From: Pseudomonas sp. GM50
GTDB taxonomy: Bacteria > Pseudomonadota > Gammaproteobacteria > Pseudomonadales > Pseudomonadaceae
Assembly (NCBI RefSeq): GCF_000282375.1
Contig: NZ_AKJK01000042.1
Span: 310,001-374,000, forward strand
Length of the DNA: 64,000 bases
Direction of reading: 5' to 3'
A program made the position numbers and the translations under genes. The notes beneath the pieces are model-generated. The model searched no databases and was not told the DNA's origin. It saw only the letters and a list, made by a program, of their open reading frames with translations. The stretch's first letter is position 1. Each line of letters starts with the position of its first letter. Shown piece by piece: positions 52,858 through 63,770 of this stretch.

Positions 52858-53949
52858 TCAGCCACCGGAACTCGCTGATCCCGCCAACGCCTTCAACGCC
52901 GCCTTACGCTCCCCAACCGGCAATGCGCCCAATTTCTCCACCGCCGCATAAAACCTCACCCAATCCCCATCGACTTGCCCGAACAACGCGGCAAACGCCG
53001 GTACCCATTGGTCATACAAACCAAACGGCAACAGTCGGGCATTGTTCATCGGGGTGTTGATCCAGGCATCGTAGCGTTTGTTCCCGGCCCATTGGCTGTC
53101 GCGTAGCGTCCGGTATTCACGGCGCAATTGTTCGAACTCTGCCGCTTTGCGCTCGCGCATGTGCTCGGCAGGCAGTGGCAGGGCGTAAAGCCGCTCCAGC
53201 CTCTTGCGGGTGTCCAGAACCAACTGGATGAACTGATCGCGTTGCCGCACCAAAGCTCCATTATCCGGTGGCATGTCTCGGAATGCGCGCCATTGGCGAG
53301 TGCCTTCCTGCTCGACGAAGGTGGCGAAGGACTCGTTGAACTCGGTGTCGTCTTTCACATAAAAACGTTGATGGGCGAGTTCGTGGAAAATCAGCGTGGC
53401 CAACCGTTCGTCGCCCCAACCCATCATCGAGCTCATGATCGGGTCGTTGAACCAACCGAGCGTCGAATAGGCCTCGACGCCGCCAATCGACACGTCCATA
53501 CCTTGCAATCGTTGCAACGCGGCCTCACCGCGGGCAGCGCTCTGGCTGTAATACCCGCGATAGGCGACGCAGCCAGCGATGGGGAAGCAATGGTTCTGTG
53601 GCTTCAGCGAAAACTCCGGCGTGGCAAAGACGTTCCAGACTACAAACGGTCGGCCGATGTCGGCGTACAGGCGGTAGCTCTGGTTGTCCGGCAGGTGCAG
53701 GTGTTGGCTGGCGAATGTCCGGGCCTTTTGTGATTGGGCCAGATGCGCGCGCAATTGCTGATCGCGACCGGGATCGGCAATCACACTGGAAACCGGCTCC
53801 CGTGCCCGCAGCAAGTGCAGCTGACCACTGGCCAATTGGCCGTAATAGCTGATGCTGGCGCAGCCGTTAAATAACAAAAGAAGCATCCCCGGAAACAAAA
53901 TGCGTAAAACGCGATCAAGTAACCCAAGGCTTGGACGCGGCCTGATCAA
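52858..53949 (-). CDS. Putative zinc aminopeptidase lipoprotein (Aminopep/DUF2265 family)
   Basis: Membrane-anchored metalloprotease, 363 residues. Lipobox LLFNGCASI (Cys about 30). The zinc motif is IFHELAHQRFY with ESFATFVEQEG downstream as the third ligand region, both characteristic of this family. Other marks: VWNVFATPEF, AYSTLGWFNDPI. It probably trims peptides in the periplasm. The start is uncertain: the frame opens with TTG at 53949, and the next ATG would cut into the signal peptide. Confidence 0.85.
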   Translation of the reverse strand: MIRPRPSLGLLDRVLRILFPGMLLLLFNGCASISYYGQLASGQLHLLRAREPVSSVIADPGRDQQLRAHLAQSQKARTFASQHLHLPDNQSYRLYADIGRPFVVWNVFATPEFSLKPQNHCFPIAGCVAYRGYYSQSAARGEAALQRLQGMDVSIGGVEAYSTLGWFNDPIMSSMMGWGDERLATLIFHELAHQRFYVKDDTEFNESFATFVEQEGTRQWRAFRDMPPDNGALVRQRDQFIQLVLDTRKRLERLYALPLPAEHMRERKAAEFEQLRREYRTLRDSQWAGNKRYDAWINTPMNNARLLPFGLYDQWVPAFAALFGQVDGDWVRFYAAVEKLGALPVGERKAALKALAGSASSGG

Positions 53950-54007
53950 AATAAAAAATCCCTGGAAAGTCTGCCCGCAAGACTATCCCGCCTATTGGAG
54001 CTCCGCT

Positions 54008-54424
54008 ATGCGCAAGTTGATGCTGACGGGAGGCCTGCTGATGCTGGCCGGTTGTGCTGGATTGCCCACCCCTGATCCTTCGCAGGCATGGATCGATCTG
54101 GATTCACGGCAGGAAGACACCGCGCTGCAAGCGGTGGAAGTCGATGACAAGGCTTCCATCGATAAGCGCTACTTCGAGGTGCAGCCGGGTAGCCATGAGC
54201 TGACGGTTCGCTACCTGTTCGCAGTCCAGCCGACCAACATTGGCCCCGACGCCGAGCCGCTGTGGCGCGACTGCCAGTTGAATGTGAAATTCAAGGACTT
54301 CAACGCCGGTCAACGGTATCAGCTGCAAGCGGGGTATATCGGCTTTAGGCCGTGGGCGAAGCTCTATGATCAACAGCGAAAAGTGATTGGACAGGGCACA
54401 CCGGCAGGCTGCCAACGTACTTGA
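54008..54424 (+). CDS. Small lipoprotein (tandem copy 1), unknown function
   Basis: Predicted lipoprotein of 138 residues. Lipobox MLAGCAGL (Cys about 16). The mature domain is beta-rich with DPSQAWIDLDS, RYFEVQPGSHELTVRYLF, FKDFNAGQRYQLQAGYIGF and a cysteine near the end. The same pattern recurs in the next gene, so the two are duplicates. It reads divergently from the metalloprotease. The start at 54008 opens the signal peptide; the longer frame above is not coding. Confidence 0.8.
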   Translation: MRKLMLTGGLLMLAGCAGLPTPDPSQAWIDLDSRQEDTALQAVEVDDKASIDKRYFEVQPGSHELTVRYLFAVQPTNIGPDAEPLWRDCQLNVKFKDFNAGQRYQLQAGYIGFRPWAKLYDQQRKVIGQGTPAGCQRT

Positions 54425-54464
54425 TCGACGCTATGCTGAATTATCAGTCCTTGGGAAATTCATC

Positions 54465-54884
54465 ATGCGCAGGTTGTTGCTGTTGCTCGCTGCAGGCGCC
54501 TTTGTCGGTTGCACGAGTCCGTTGCCGGCGGTCGATCCGCAGATGGCCTGGGTCGACTTCGCTACGCCGAGCCCCGGCGGGAAACTGCTGATGGCCGAAC
54601 GGCTGGACAACCAGCGGCTGAGCGACGGGCGTTACTTCCAGGTCACCCCGGGTAGCCATGAACTGAGGGTACGTTTCGACTTTGAAGTGTATGGCGGTGG
54701 CTCGGGCCTGATGAATGCTCCGCTGGAGCGGCTGTGCTACCTGACCATCAACTACGACCATTTCGAGGCCGGCCAGCGTTACCTGCTGGAAGCGCGTTCT
54801 CTGGCGTTCACCCCCAGCGCCCGGCTCTATAACGCCAAGCGGGAGATTGTTGCCGAGGATCGACTGACCAACTGCGTCATGTGA
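54465..54884 (+). CDS. Small lipoprotein (tandem copy 2), unknown function
   Basis: Paralogue of the preceding gene, 139 residues. Lipobox AFVGCTSP (Cys about 16). Shared features: DPQMAWVDFAT, DGRYFQVTPGSHELRVRFDF, YDHFEAGQRYLLEARSLAF, and an Asn-Cys end. The pairing of cysteines (LERLCYL and TNCVM) suggests a disulfide. The two lie 40 bases apart and should be cotranscribed. No function known. Confidence 0.8.
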   Translation: MRRLLLLLAAGAFVGCTSPLPAVDPQMAWVDFATPSPGGKLLMAERLDNQRLSDGRYFQVTPGSHELRVRFDFEVYGGGSGLMNAPLERLCYLTINYDHFEAGQRYLLEARSLAFTPSARLYNAKREIVAEDRLTNCVM

Positions 54885-54890
54885 GACGAA

Positions 54891-55124
54891 TCAACGGTCA
54901 TTTTTTTGGTAGATGATTTTTTTGGTGCCGTTTTCGCACGTGCCGACCACCATGTTCTGATCGTGGACTTCGTCGTTGGTGACGATTTCCAGCGTGTAGG
55001 ACGAGACGTTATTGGCCTGGATCTTGGCTTCGATCTCGGCCTTGAGTTCCTCACAGGATTTCGGTGCCGCGAGGGCCGATGTGGCCAGCGCGCAACAGAT
55101 AACCGCCAAGGCAAAACGTTTCAT
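54891..55124 (-). CDS. DUF1161 periplasmic protein (copy 1)
   Basis: A 77-residue exported protein. Signal peptide ends SALAAPK (about residue 20). The mature part has the DUF1161 pattern: KSCEELKAEIEAKIQANNV, YTLEIV and VVGTCENGTKKIIY, with two cysteines likely to form a disulfide. Start at 55124 is chosen for the signal peptide. A second copy lies at 57032, two genes away. It converges with lipoprotein copy 2. Function unknown. Confidence 0.88.
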   Translation of the reverse strand: MKRFALAVICCALATSALAAPKSCEELKAEIEAKIQANNVSSYTLEIVTNDEVHDQNMVVGTCENGTKKIIYQKNDR

Positions 55125-55220
55125 GGTTGAAGCTCCCTTGAGGCAGCGCGCATGGTGATGCGCTGAAGCTGCTGTCATTTATTCGACCACAGTTTTGTCA
55201 GTCTGGTTATGTTTCAGGAC

Positions 55221-55267
55221 AAAAAAAGACCGCAACCTGCGCAAGGGAGCCCGCGAAGGCTGCGATC
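55221..55267 (-). terminator. Terminator downstream of osmC
   Basis: Stem GATCGCAGCC / GGTTGCGGTC on the minus strand with a further inner stem, followed by TTTTTTT. Its arms resemble the repeat at 61727-61804 (GATCGCAGCCTTCG). Confidence 0.8.
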
Positions 55268-55295
55268 TCTTATCAGCTAGCGTATCAACCCATTA

Positions 55296-55727
55296 TCAGC
55301 TGACCAACGTCGCATCCAGGCTGATTTTCGCATTCAACACTTTGGACACCGGGCAGCCTTCTTTGGCTTTGTTGCTCAGTTCCTCGAATTGCGCCTGGGT
55401 CGCCCCGGGGATTTTCGCCTTGAGAATCAGTTTTACCGCTGTGATTGCAAAGCCACCGTCTACCTGGTCCAGGGTAACTTCAGCAGTGGTGTCGATACTG
55501 TCGGCCTTAAGGTTGGCCTCGCCGAGAATCATTGAAAACGCCATGGAAAAACAGCCCGCGTGAGCCGCGCCGATCAGCTCTTCCGGATTGGTGCCTTTAC
55601 CCCCTTCGAAACGGGCCTTGAAGCCGTAGGGCGCGTCTCTGAGGACGCCGGTTTCCGTGGAAATCGAGCCGATACCGGTTTTCAGATCACCTTCCCAATG
55701 AGCCGATGCTTTCTTTGTGATAGCCAT
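55296..55727 (-). CDS. osmC: OsmC-family peroxiredoxin
   Basis: Thiol peroxidase for organic peroxides, cytoplasmic, 143 residues. The two redox cysteines are in AAHAGCFSMAFS (about 58) and KEGCPVSKVL (about 124), with the catalytic Arg in GFKARFEGG. OsmC type rather than Ohr, judging by the N-terminal ITKKASAHWEGDLKTG. Single gene with its own terminator. Confidence 0.93.
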   Translation of the reverse strand: MAITKKASAHWEGDLKTGIGSISTETGVLRDAPYGFKARFEGGKGTNPEELIGAAHAGCFSMAFSMILGEANLKADSIDTTAEVTLDQVDGGFAITAVKLILKAKIPGATQAQFEELSNKAKEGCPVSKVLNAKISLDATLVS

Positions 55728-55965
55728 GCCTGCCTCCTCAAGATCCGGCGCGAAACGTCGCGCCTTCGTGGTTTTCGGTTACCAGGGTTCTGAGGATAGA
55801 CCGTCAGGCAAAGTTCACCTCATCTGATCGGTCCTCTAATCGCGTAGGAATTTTGTCTCTCCTATTGAAACTCGGGTATATGCCCTCATTGCATAGAACA
55901 CGCTTATAGACTCGGCAGGTTTTCGTTCGTGAAAAAACCTGCTTACCCATTGGAGAAGCAGGTTT

Positions 55966-56967
55966 ATGAAACGACTATCCGATATCAAGTTTTCGACCCT
56001 CGATCTGGTGCCCGTGCGGGAGAACGGCAGTGCGGCCCAGTCTCTGCGCAATTCCCTGGACTTGGCGCAGCACGTCGAAAAATTCGGCTACAACCGTTTT
56101 TGGGTCGCCGAACACCACAACATGGACGGGATCGCCAGTTCGGCGACTTCGGTCCTGTTGGGCTATTTGGCTGGCGGCACTTCGACCATTCGTGTCGGTT
56201 CGGGTGGCGTGATGCTGCCCAACCACGCGCCACTGGTGATCGCCGAGCAGTTCGGTACCCTTGAAAGTCTGTACCCGGGACGGATCGACCTGGGCCTGGG
56301 GCGCGCCCCCGGCTCCGATCAGATGACCGCCCGCGCCTTGCGTCGTGAGCGCTCCGGCAGTGCCGACGACTTCCCGCAAGACGTGACTGAACTGATGCGC
56401 TATCTCGGCCCACGCACGCCGGATCAGCGGATCATTGCCATGCCGGGGACCGGCACCAATGTTCCGATCTGGTTGCTGGGTTCGAGCTTGTTCAGTGCTC
56501 AGCTGGCGGGTGAGCGCGGTTTGCCCTACGCCTTCGCCTCACATTTCGCACCGCGCTTCATGCATGAGGCGATTCGCGTTTACCGCAACCACTTCAAGCC
56601 TTCAGCGGTTTTGGATAAGCCTTACGTGATGCTTGGCGTGCCACTGGTGGCTGCAGACACTGATGAGCAAGCCGACTACCTGGCCACTTCGGTCTACCAG
56701 CGGATTCTCGCGTTGATGCGTGGCCAGAGCCTGGTGCAACGCCCGCCAGTGAAGACCATGGACGGCCTGTGGCTGCCTCATGAGAGAGAGGCGGTCGGTG
56801 ATTTCCTTGGCCTTGCCATGGTCGGCAGCCCGCAGAAAATTCGCGCCAAGCTGGAAGTGCTGATCGAGCAGACTCAGGCGGATGAGCTGATTTTTACCTG
56901 CGACCTGTACGAACATGCTGATCGTATTCACTCCTATGAGTTGCTGGCGCAGGTCATGAAGGGCTGA
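55966..56967 (+). CDS. Luciferase-like (LLM) flavin-dependent oxidoreductase
   Basis: Bacterial-luciferase fold monooxygenase, 333 residues, of the YhbW/MsnO8-like group. Features: [59 protein letters not shown] and DLGLGRAPG. Flavin (FMNH2) must come from a reductase encoded elsewhere. Substrate unknown. A terminator follows at 56986. Confidence 0.9.
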   Translation: MKRLSDIKFSTLDLVPVRENGSAAQSLRNSLDLAQHVEKFGYNRFWVAEHHNMDGIASSATSVLLGYLAGGTSTIRVGSGGVMLPNHAPLVIAEQFGTLESLYPGRIDLGLGRAPGSDQMTARALRRERSGSADDFPQDVTELMRYLGPRTPDQRIIAMPGTGTNVPIWLLGSSLFSAQLAGERGLPYAFASHFAPRFMHEAIRVYRNHFKPSAVLDKPYVMLGVPLVAADTDEQADYLATSVYQRILALMRGQSLVQRPPVKTMDGLWLPHEREAVGDFLGLAMVGSPQKIRAKLEVLIEQTQADELIFTCDLYEHADRIHSYELLAQVMKG

Positions 56968-56985
56968 AGCGCAAGCTGCACCCAC

Positions 56986-57016
56986 AAAAAAGCCGACGCC
57001 ATTGCGTCGGCTTTTT
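56986..57016. terminator. Bidirectional terminator between LLM and DUF1161 genes
   Basis: Stem AAAAGCCGACGC / GCGTCGGCTTTT with a CATT loop, A-run before and T-run after, so it works in both directions. Confidence 0.92.
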
Positions 57017-57031
57017 CATTTTCGAGGGCGG

Positions 57032-57256
57032 TCAGCCCTGCTTGTAGACGATTTGCCTGGAGCCTTTTTCACAGGTGCCGACGACTTTTCCGTCAGCAGC
57101 AGCGCCTTTGTCGACGATCTCCAGTGTGTAATTGGAAATGCCCTTGGCATCCAGTTTCGCTGCGATTTCGGCTTTCAGCTCGTCGCACGATTTGCCTTGG
57201 GCAAAGGCTGTTCCCGCAAGGCTCAACAAGCCTACCGCCAAAATAAACTTCTTCAT
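57032..57256 (-). CDS. DUF1161 periplasmic protein (copy 2)
   Basis: A 74-residue exported protein, paralogue of the gene at 54891. Signal peptide ends GTAFAQGK (about residue 21). Pattern KSCDELKAEIAAKLDAKGI, YTLEIVDKG and VVGTCEKGSRQIVY. Start at 57256 with the ATG four codons inside the longest frame, the better signal peptide. Confidence 0.88.
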   Translation of the reverse strand: MKKFILAVGLLSLAGTAFAQGKSCDELKAEIAAKLDAKGISNYTLEIVDKGAAADGKVVGTCEKGSRQIVYKQG

Positions 57257-57385
57257 GGGTTGCACTCTCTGGTCGGATCAATAGGGGAGAGCATCCAGTT
57301 ATCGGCTGGATGCGCTCACCGCGTAGCGCTCTGCCATTCCCTATGGCATTCGGCCAGCGCGCAAGTTCAGAAGACTAGCTCAAAC

Positions 57386-57601
57386 TCAGCTACTGGCAAT
57401 CCGGAATCCGACTTTGAGCGTCACCTGGAAGTGTGCTGCTTTGCCGTCCTTGATGTGTCCGCGGGTCTCGGTCACTTCAAACCATTCCATGTACTTGAGG
57501 CTTTTGTTGGCTTCGGCCAGGGCATTGTTGATGGCGTCTTCAATGCTGGTGGTGGATGAGCCAACCAGTTCGACTTTCTTGTAGGTGTGATGGTCAGTCA
57601 T
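57386..57601 (-). CDS. Dodecin
   Basis: Small flavin-binding storage protein, 71 residues, forming hollow dodecamers. The full family pattern is visible: HTYKKVELVGSSTTSIEDAI, then ALAEANKSLKYMEWFEVTETRG with the flavin-stacking Trp, and AHFQVTLKVGFRI. It reads divergently from the DUF883 gene. Confidence 0.95.
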   Translation of the reverse strand: MTDHHTYKKVELVGSSTTSIEDAINNALAEANKSLKYMEWFEVTETRGHIKDGKAAHFQVTLKVGFRIASS

Positions 57602-57755
57602 GGCGTTCTCCTAAGGGTGTGAAATACAGCCTAGCAGTGATTTTTCTTATTTCTTCTGTCGACCAATCCGGATGGAAGTTCAGATTTACTGCACTTTCTC
57701 CAACCCCTGAAGTCCCAACCAACACACGCAACTCAAACAATGCAGGAGAGCCACC

Positions 57756-58078
57756 ATGGCCAATACCTCGTTACGCAAAGCCTCATTGCAAAGCATGGAA
57801 GCCGAAATCGAGAGTCTGCTGAAATCGTTGGAAAGCCTGAAGGACGACGCCTCGGACGAGTCGCGTAAAACCCTTAAAACGCTGAAAATCAACGCCGAGA
57901 ACGCGCTGAAGCATTCGCGTCATTTGCTCTCCGATGCCTATGAAGAGGTCAAGGTCAAAACCCGTGAAACCGGGATCGCGACACGTGACTACGCCCAGGA
58001 ACACCCTTGGACTACAGCCGGTGTCGCCGTTGGTGCGCTGGGCCTGCTCGCGGCCTATCTATTGTGCAGACGTGGTAA

Positions 58079-58082
<4 letters not shown>
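57756..58082 (+). CDS. DUF883 (ElaB/YqjD-like) membrane-anchored protein
   Basis: A 108-residue protein with a helical, charged N-terminal half (residues 10-60) and a C-terminal membrane anchor (about 87-105, [18 protein letters not shown]) preceded by AQEHPWTT. This is the ElaB/YqjD/YgaM pattern; these proteins bind ribosomes at the membrane in stationary phase in E. coli. RBS GGAGAG. Its stop overlaps the end of trpI by four bases, tail to tail. Confidence 0.9.
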
Positions 58083-60319
<2,237 letters not shown>

Positions 60320-60320
<1 letters not shown>

Positions 60321-61132
60321 TGAGCCGCCTGCAAACGCGTTTTGCCGAACTCAAGGAACAGAACCGCGCCGCCCTGGTGACCTTCGTGACCGCTGGCGAT
60401 CCGAGCTACGACACGTCGCTGGCGATCCTCAAAGGTTTGCCGGGAGCAGGTGCCGACGTAATCGAGTTGGGCATGCCCTTCACCGATCCGATGGCCGATG
60501 GCCCGGCGATTCAACTGGCCAACATTCGTGCCTTGGGCGCCAAACAGAACCTGGCGAAAACCCTGCAAATGGTTCGCGAGTTCCGCGAAGGCAATAATGA
60601 GACGCCGCTGGTGCTGATGGGTTACTTCAACCCTATTCACATGTACGGCGTGCCGCGTTTCATCGCTGAAGCCAAAGAGGCCGGTGTCGATGGCCTGATC
60701 GTGGTCGACATGCCGCCCGAGCATAATGGCGAGCTGTGCGACCCGGCACAGGCGGCGGGCCTGGACTTCATCCGTCTGACCACTCCGACGACTGATGACG
60801 TGCGCTTGCCGACTGTATTGAACGGCAGTTCCGGCTTTGTTTACTACGTATCGGTGGCGGGTGTGACCGGTGCGGGCGCGGCGACTCTGGAACATGTCGA
60901 AGAAGCCGTCACCCGTCTGCGTCGCCATACCGATCTGCCGATCAGCATCGGTTTTGGTATCCGCACACCGGAGCAAGCGGCGGCCATCGCGCGTCTGGCC
61001 GACGGTGTGGTGGTGGGGTCGGCGTTGATCGATCACATTGCCAATGCCTCAACGCCAGATCAGGCTGTGGAGGGAGTACTCAGCCTGTGCGCGGCCTTGT
61101 CTGACGGCGTACGTAAGGCGCGGGTCAGCTGA
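60320..61132 (+). CDS. trpA: Tryptophan synthase alpha subunit
   Basis: Cleaves indoleglycerol phosphate to indole, passed by tunnel to TrpB; 270 residues. TIM barrel with the catalytic Glu and Asp in [16 protein letters not shown], the loop YFNPIHMYG and the phosphate site [15 protein letters not shown] at 60320 overlaps the trpB stop. A terminator follows at 61194. Confidence 0.98.
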
Positions 61133-61193
61133 AGGTAAAGTTCCTGATACAGAGGAATTAGAGCTTCGCAGCACAGACTAAACAGCAAGACCG

Positions 61194-61226
61194 AGGGCTT
61201 CAGGACTACGTTCTGAAGCCCTTTTT
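61194..61226 (+). terminator. trpBA terminator
   Basis: Stem AGGGCTTCAG / CTGAAGCCCT with a 9-base loop and TTTTT, 60 bases below the trpA stop. Confidence 0.9.
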
Positions 61227-61252
61227 GCTGTATGGCTGTGAGGAAAGACCTG

Positions 61253-61708
61253 ATGAAAATGCCGAAACGTCTGATTGCCAGCCTGGGCGTGCTGATGCTC
61301 TGTGCGACTCCATTGCTGCACGCCAGCGCCGATCAGCGCGACGATAACGGCCGAGGCGGGCCGCAGCAGGGCCATTACGATAACCGCGGTGACAATCGTG
61401 GCGACGATCACCGTGGCCCGCAGGACAATCGTCGCGGCGGTCCACCACGGGATTTCGGCCCGGTGCGTCAGACTATCCACGATAACCATGGTTATTTCGT
61501 ACGCGGTGCGCCGCCACCTCCAGGTGTTCATCTGGTCCGTGGCCGGCCGCTGCCTCACGGTTATTACGGAGAGCGCCTGGATAACCGCGCGTTGGGCCGA
61601 CTGCCGTATTACCCGGGTTACGAGTGGCGTCGAGCGGGCGGCGATATTGTGTTGATCGCCGTAGGCACCGGGATTGTTTACGAGATTCTGGATGGGGTGC
61701 TCTACTGA
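61253..61708 (+). CDS. RcnB/CigR-like periplasmic protein
   Basis: A 151-residue exported protein. Signal peptide ends LHASADQ (about residue 24). A low-complexity region of Asp, Asn, Gly, Arg and His (25-75) is followed by an RcnB-type domain (GVHLVRGRPLPHGYYG, DIVLIAVGTGIVYEILDGVLY). RcnB itself tunes nickel/cobalt efflux; here the role is unknown, although the Asp/His-rich part could bind metal. Start at 61253 has GAGGAAAG nine bases before. Confidence 0.85.
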   Translation: MKMPKRLIASLGVLMLCATPLLHASADQRDDNGRGGPQQGHYDNRGDNRGDDHRGPQDNRRGGPPRDFGPVRQTIHDNHGYFVRGAPPPPGVHLVRGRPLPHGYYGERLDNRALGRLPYYPGYEWRRAGGDIVLIAVGTGIVYEILDGVLY

Positions 61709-61726
61709 CCGCTCGCGGTTGAATAC

Positions 61727-61804
61727 AAAAAGATCGCAACCTTCGGCGGCTCCTACAGGGGAATGCGATACCTCTGTAGGAGCTGCCGAAGGCTGCGATC
61801 TTTT
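61727..61804. repeat. Inverted repeat of the GATCGCAACCTTCGGC class, terminator-like
   Basis: Arms AAAAGATCGCAACCTTCGGC (about 61727) and its near-complement ending AAGGCTGCGATCTTTT (61804), around GGCTCCTACAG and CTGTAGGAGCT. The A-run before and T-run after make it a likely two-way terminator between convergent genes. It is a further repeat class, different from the five above. Confidence 0.88.
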
Positions 61805-61808
61805 GCTT

Positions 61809-63770
61809 TCAGGGCAACTCCAACCCACCCGCAGCCTTGTGCAGCTTGCGCAAATGTTCGCCAACCTGCTTCAGGTTGGCTTCATTGGCGGCCATCTCGG
61901 CGGCTCGACTCGGTTCGAGCAGTGCTCTCACTTCCTTGTCGAGATCCCCGGTCAGCGCTTGCAGTTGCTTCTGGCGCAGGTTGCTTTCCGACTCCAGGCG
62001 CGTCCACTCGTTCGGTTGCGGCAAACCATAACCTCCGGTGCCGAGCAGTTCGGCCGGACGACTGAGGAAGCCGCTGTTGGCGAGAATCTCCTGCAAGGTC
62101 GCATTGGCCTTATCCATGCCGCCATTCTTCAGTTCCCGAGCACCCAGATAACGTTGCTTCACTTCGTCCTGGGCCAGCACCATCTGCTGACGGAAACTGG
62201 CCTGCTCCAGCAGTAGCAATGCCGCGCTGGTGCGTAAGTCAGCCTGATCAATCCATTTGCGGCGCTCTTCAGCTTTCAAGGACAGCCAGTCCTCGACCTT
62301 GTCCTGCTTGATCGGCAAATGCTTTTTCAGCACTTCGAACATCGCTTGATAACGCTCGCGGAAGGAGTCGAAGCGATAGCCCAGGCGCAGTGCTTCGCGG
62401 GGATCGTCCAGCACGCTGGTGTCTGCCAATCCGCGCCCCTTGAGCACTTCCAGCAAACCGTTGGGCATGATGCTGTCGAGGCCGACCAGTTGCGCATTGT
62501 TGGTGCTGCTGCGCAGTAATTTCAGGCCTTCTACCGCGCAGTTGTTGGACAGGAAAAAATAGTTGCCGTCGTAACTCCAGTGCATCTCCGCGGCGTGTTC
62601 CACCACGTCTTCGATCTCGCTGTGCGACAGGTTCAGCGGCACCGATGCCAGGCTGCGCAGTTCGGTCTTGGTGTATTCGTCTATCACCTGGGCCAGCGGC
62701 AAGACAAACAGGCGTGACGGATATTTACCCACCAGTCCATCCCAGCTCGACAACTGTAGGTCACCGACGAATGCGCGGTAGGACAACACCAGATGCTGAT
62801 CCAGATCCAGTCGACAATCCGGCCCGCGAGGCCGACCCGGTGCACAGATCACCAGTCGCAGCATGCTGTGGCCCCAGCGGCTGACCCAGTTCTGGTTGGC
62901 TTCTGCCAGTAGATAGTCAACAGCGTAAACCCGCTCCGGATCGACCTGACCCAAGGGCTGCTTGGCGAAGTCGTTACCCGCATTGAGGAAGGCGAATGAT
63001 TGGGCGCATGTGTCTTTGGCGGCGGGCGCCCAACCGAAATGTTCCTTGTAGTAGCGATACAGCGCAGGACGACGGCAGGCATAGCTTGGGTCGAGGAGGA
63101 AGTACTCCATATTGACCGCGACGAACTCCTTCGGGCTGCTCGTCTCGTAGATGTCCGGGCTGCGGGCAATCTGCCGGTTGTGCTGTTCGCGCTCACCGCG
63201 TCGACCGACGTATTGCGGCCAACCGGCCAAATCCAGCAGACGAGGATCATCGCTGAGGGTCCAGCGTCGCTCCGTCTGCCCACGGCATTGATCGGGGATG
63301 CCGATCAGCCCGGAGCTGCTGTTACGTTGCGTGCAACGCTGGATCAGCGTGCGCTCGGCGGCTGGCCACAGGCGCGCGCGGTCATAAATGTGGGTGAGTT
63401 CGTGCAACACCGTGGCGAGCATTTCCCGGCGCACGGTGCCGTGGGGACGATACGTTTTTTGGGTCGCGGCGCTGCCGTTGGTGAGGCTGGCGAGCAGATT
63501 GCGATTCAGGTCCAGCTCGGACACCAGCGATGCCTGACCGTAAGCATCGCTCGGCATTTCGTCGGTCCAGCCGACATCAATGCGCCGGTCCAGTTGCTCG
63601 ATGAAGCGCGGCGGTAACGCCTGCATGGCTTCATCGAGCAGTGCCTGACTGGCCTGCTGTTGCGCGGGGCTCAGACCGTCGGTCTTGAGCCGTAATTGCA
63701 GGCCGGCCTGAGCCGTGTTGCCAAGCAGCAACACAACCCCGGCCAGCAGCCAGGCGCCTAACGACTTCAC
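61809..63770 (-). CDS. DUF4105 (Lnb-like) periplasmic protein
   Basis: Large exported protein of 653 residues, function unknown. Signal peptide ends NTAQAGL (about residue 23). Early on there is a zinc-protease-like motif VLHELTHIYDR (about 120). The DUF4105 part (about 285-450) has WVSRWGHSMLRLVICAPG and YDGNYFFLSNNCAVEGLKLL, with the Cys-His pair of a papain/NlpC-like fold. The last 150 residues are helical. It starts with GTG overlapping the stop of the DUF2388 gene (GTGA). Confidence 0.85.
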   Translation of the reverse strand: MKSLGAWLLAGVVLLLGNTAQAGLQLRLKTDGLSPAQQQASQALLDEAMQALPPRFIEQLDRRIDVGWTDEMPSDAYGQASLVSELDLNRNLLASLTNGSAATQKTYRPHGTVRREMLATVLHELTHIYDRARLWPAAERTLIQRCTQRNSSSGLIGIPDQCRGQTERRWTLSDDPRLLDLAGWPQYVGRRGEREQHNRQIARSPDIYETSSPKEFVAVNMEYFLLDPSYACRRPALYRYYKEHFGWAPAAKDTCAQSFAFLNAGNDFAKQPLGQVDPERVYAVDYLLAEANQNWVSRWGHSMLRLVICAPGRPRGPDCRLDLDQHLVLSYRAFVGDLQLSSWDGLVGKYPSRLFVLPLAQVIDEYTKTELRSLASVPLNLSHSEIEDVVEHAAEMHWSYDGNYFFLSNNCAVEGLKLLRSSTNNAQLVGLDSIMPNGLLEVLKGRGLADTSVLDDPREALRLGYRFDSFRERYQAMFEVLKKHLPIKQDKVEDWLSLKAEERRKWIDQADLRTSAALLLLEQASFRQQMVLAQDEVKQRYLGARELKNGGMDKANATLQEILANSGFLSRPAELLGTGGYGLPQPNEWTRLESESNLRQKQLQALTGDLDKEVRALLEPSRAAEMAANEANLKQVGEHLRKLHKAAGGLELP

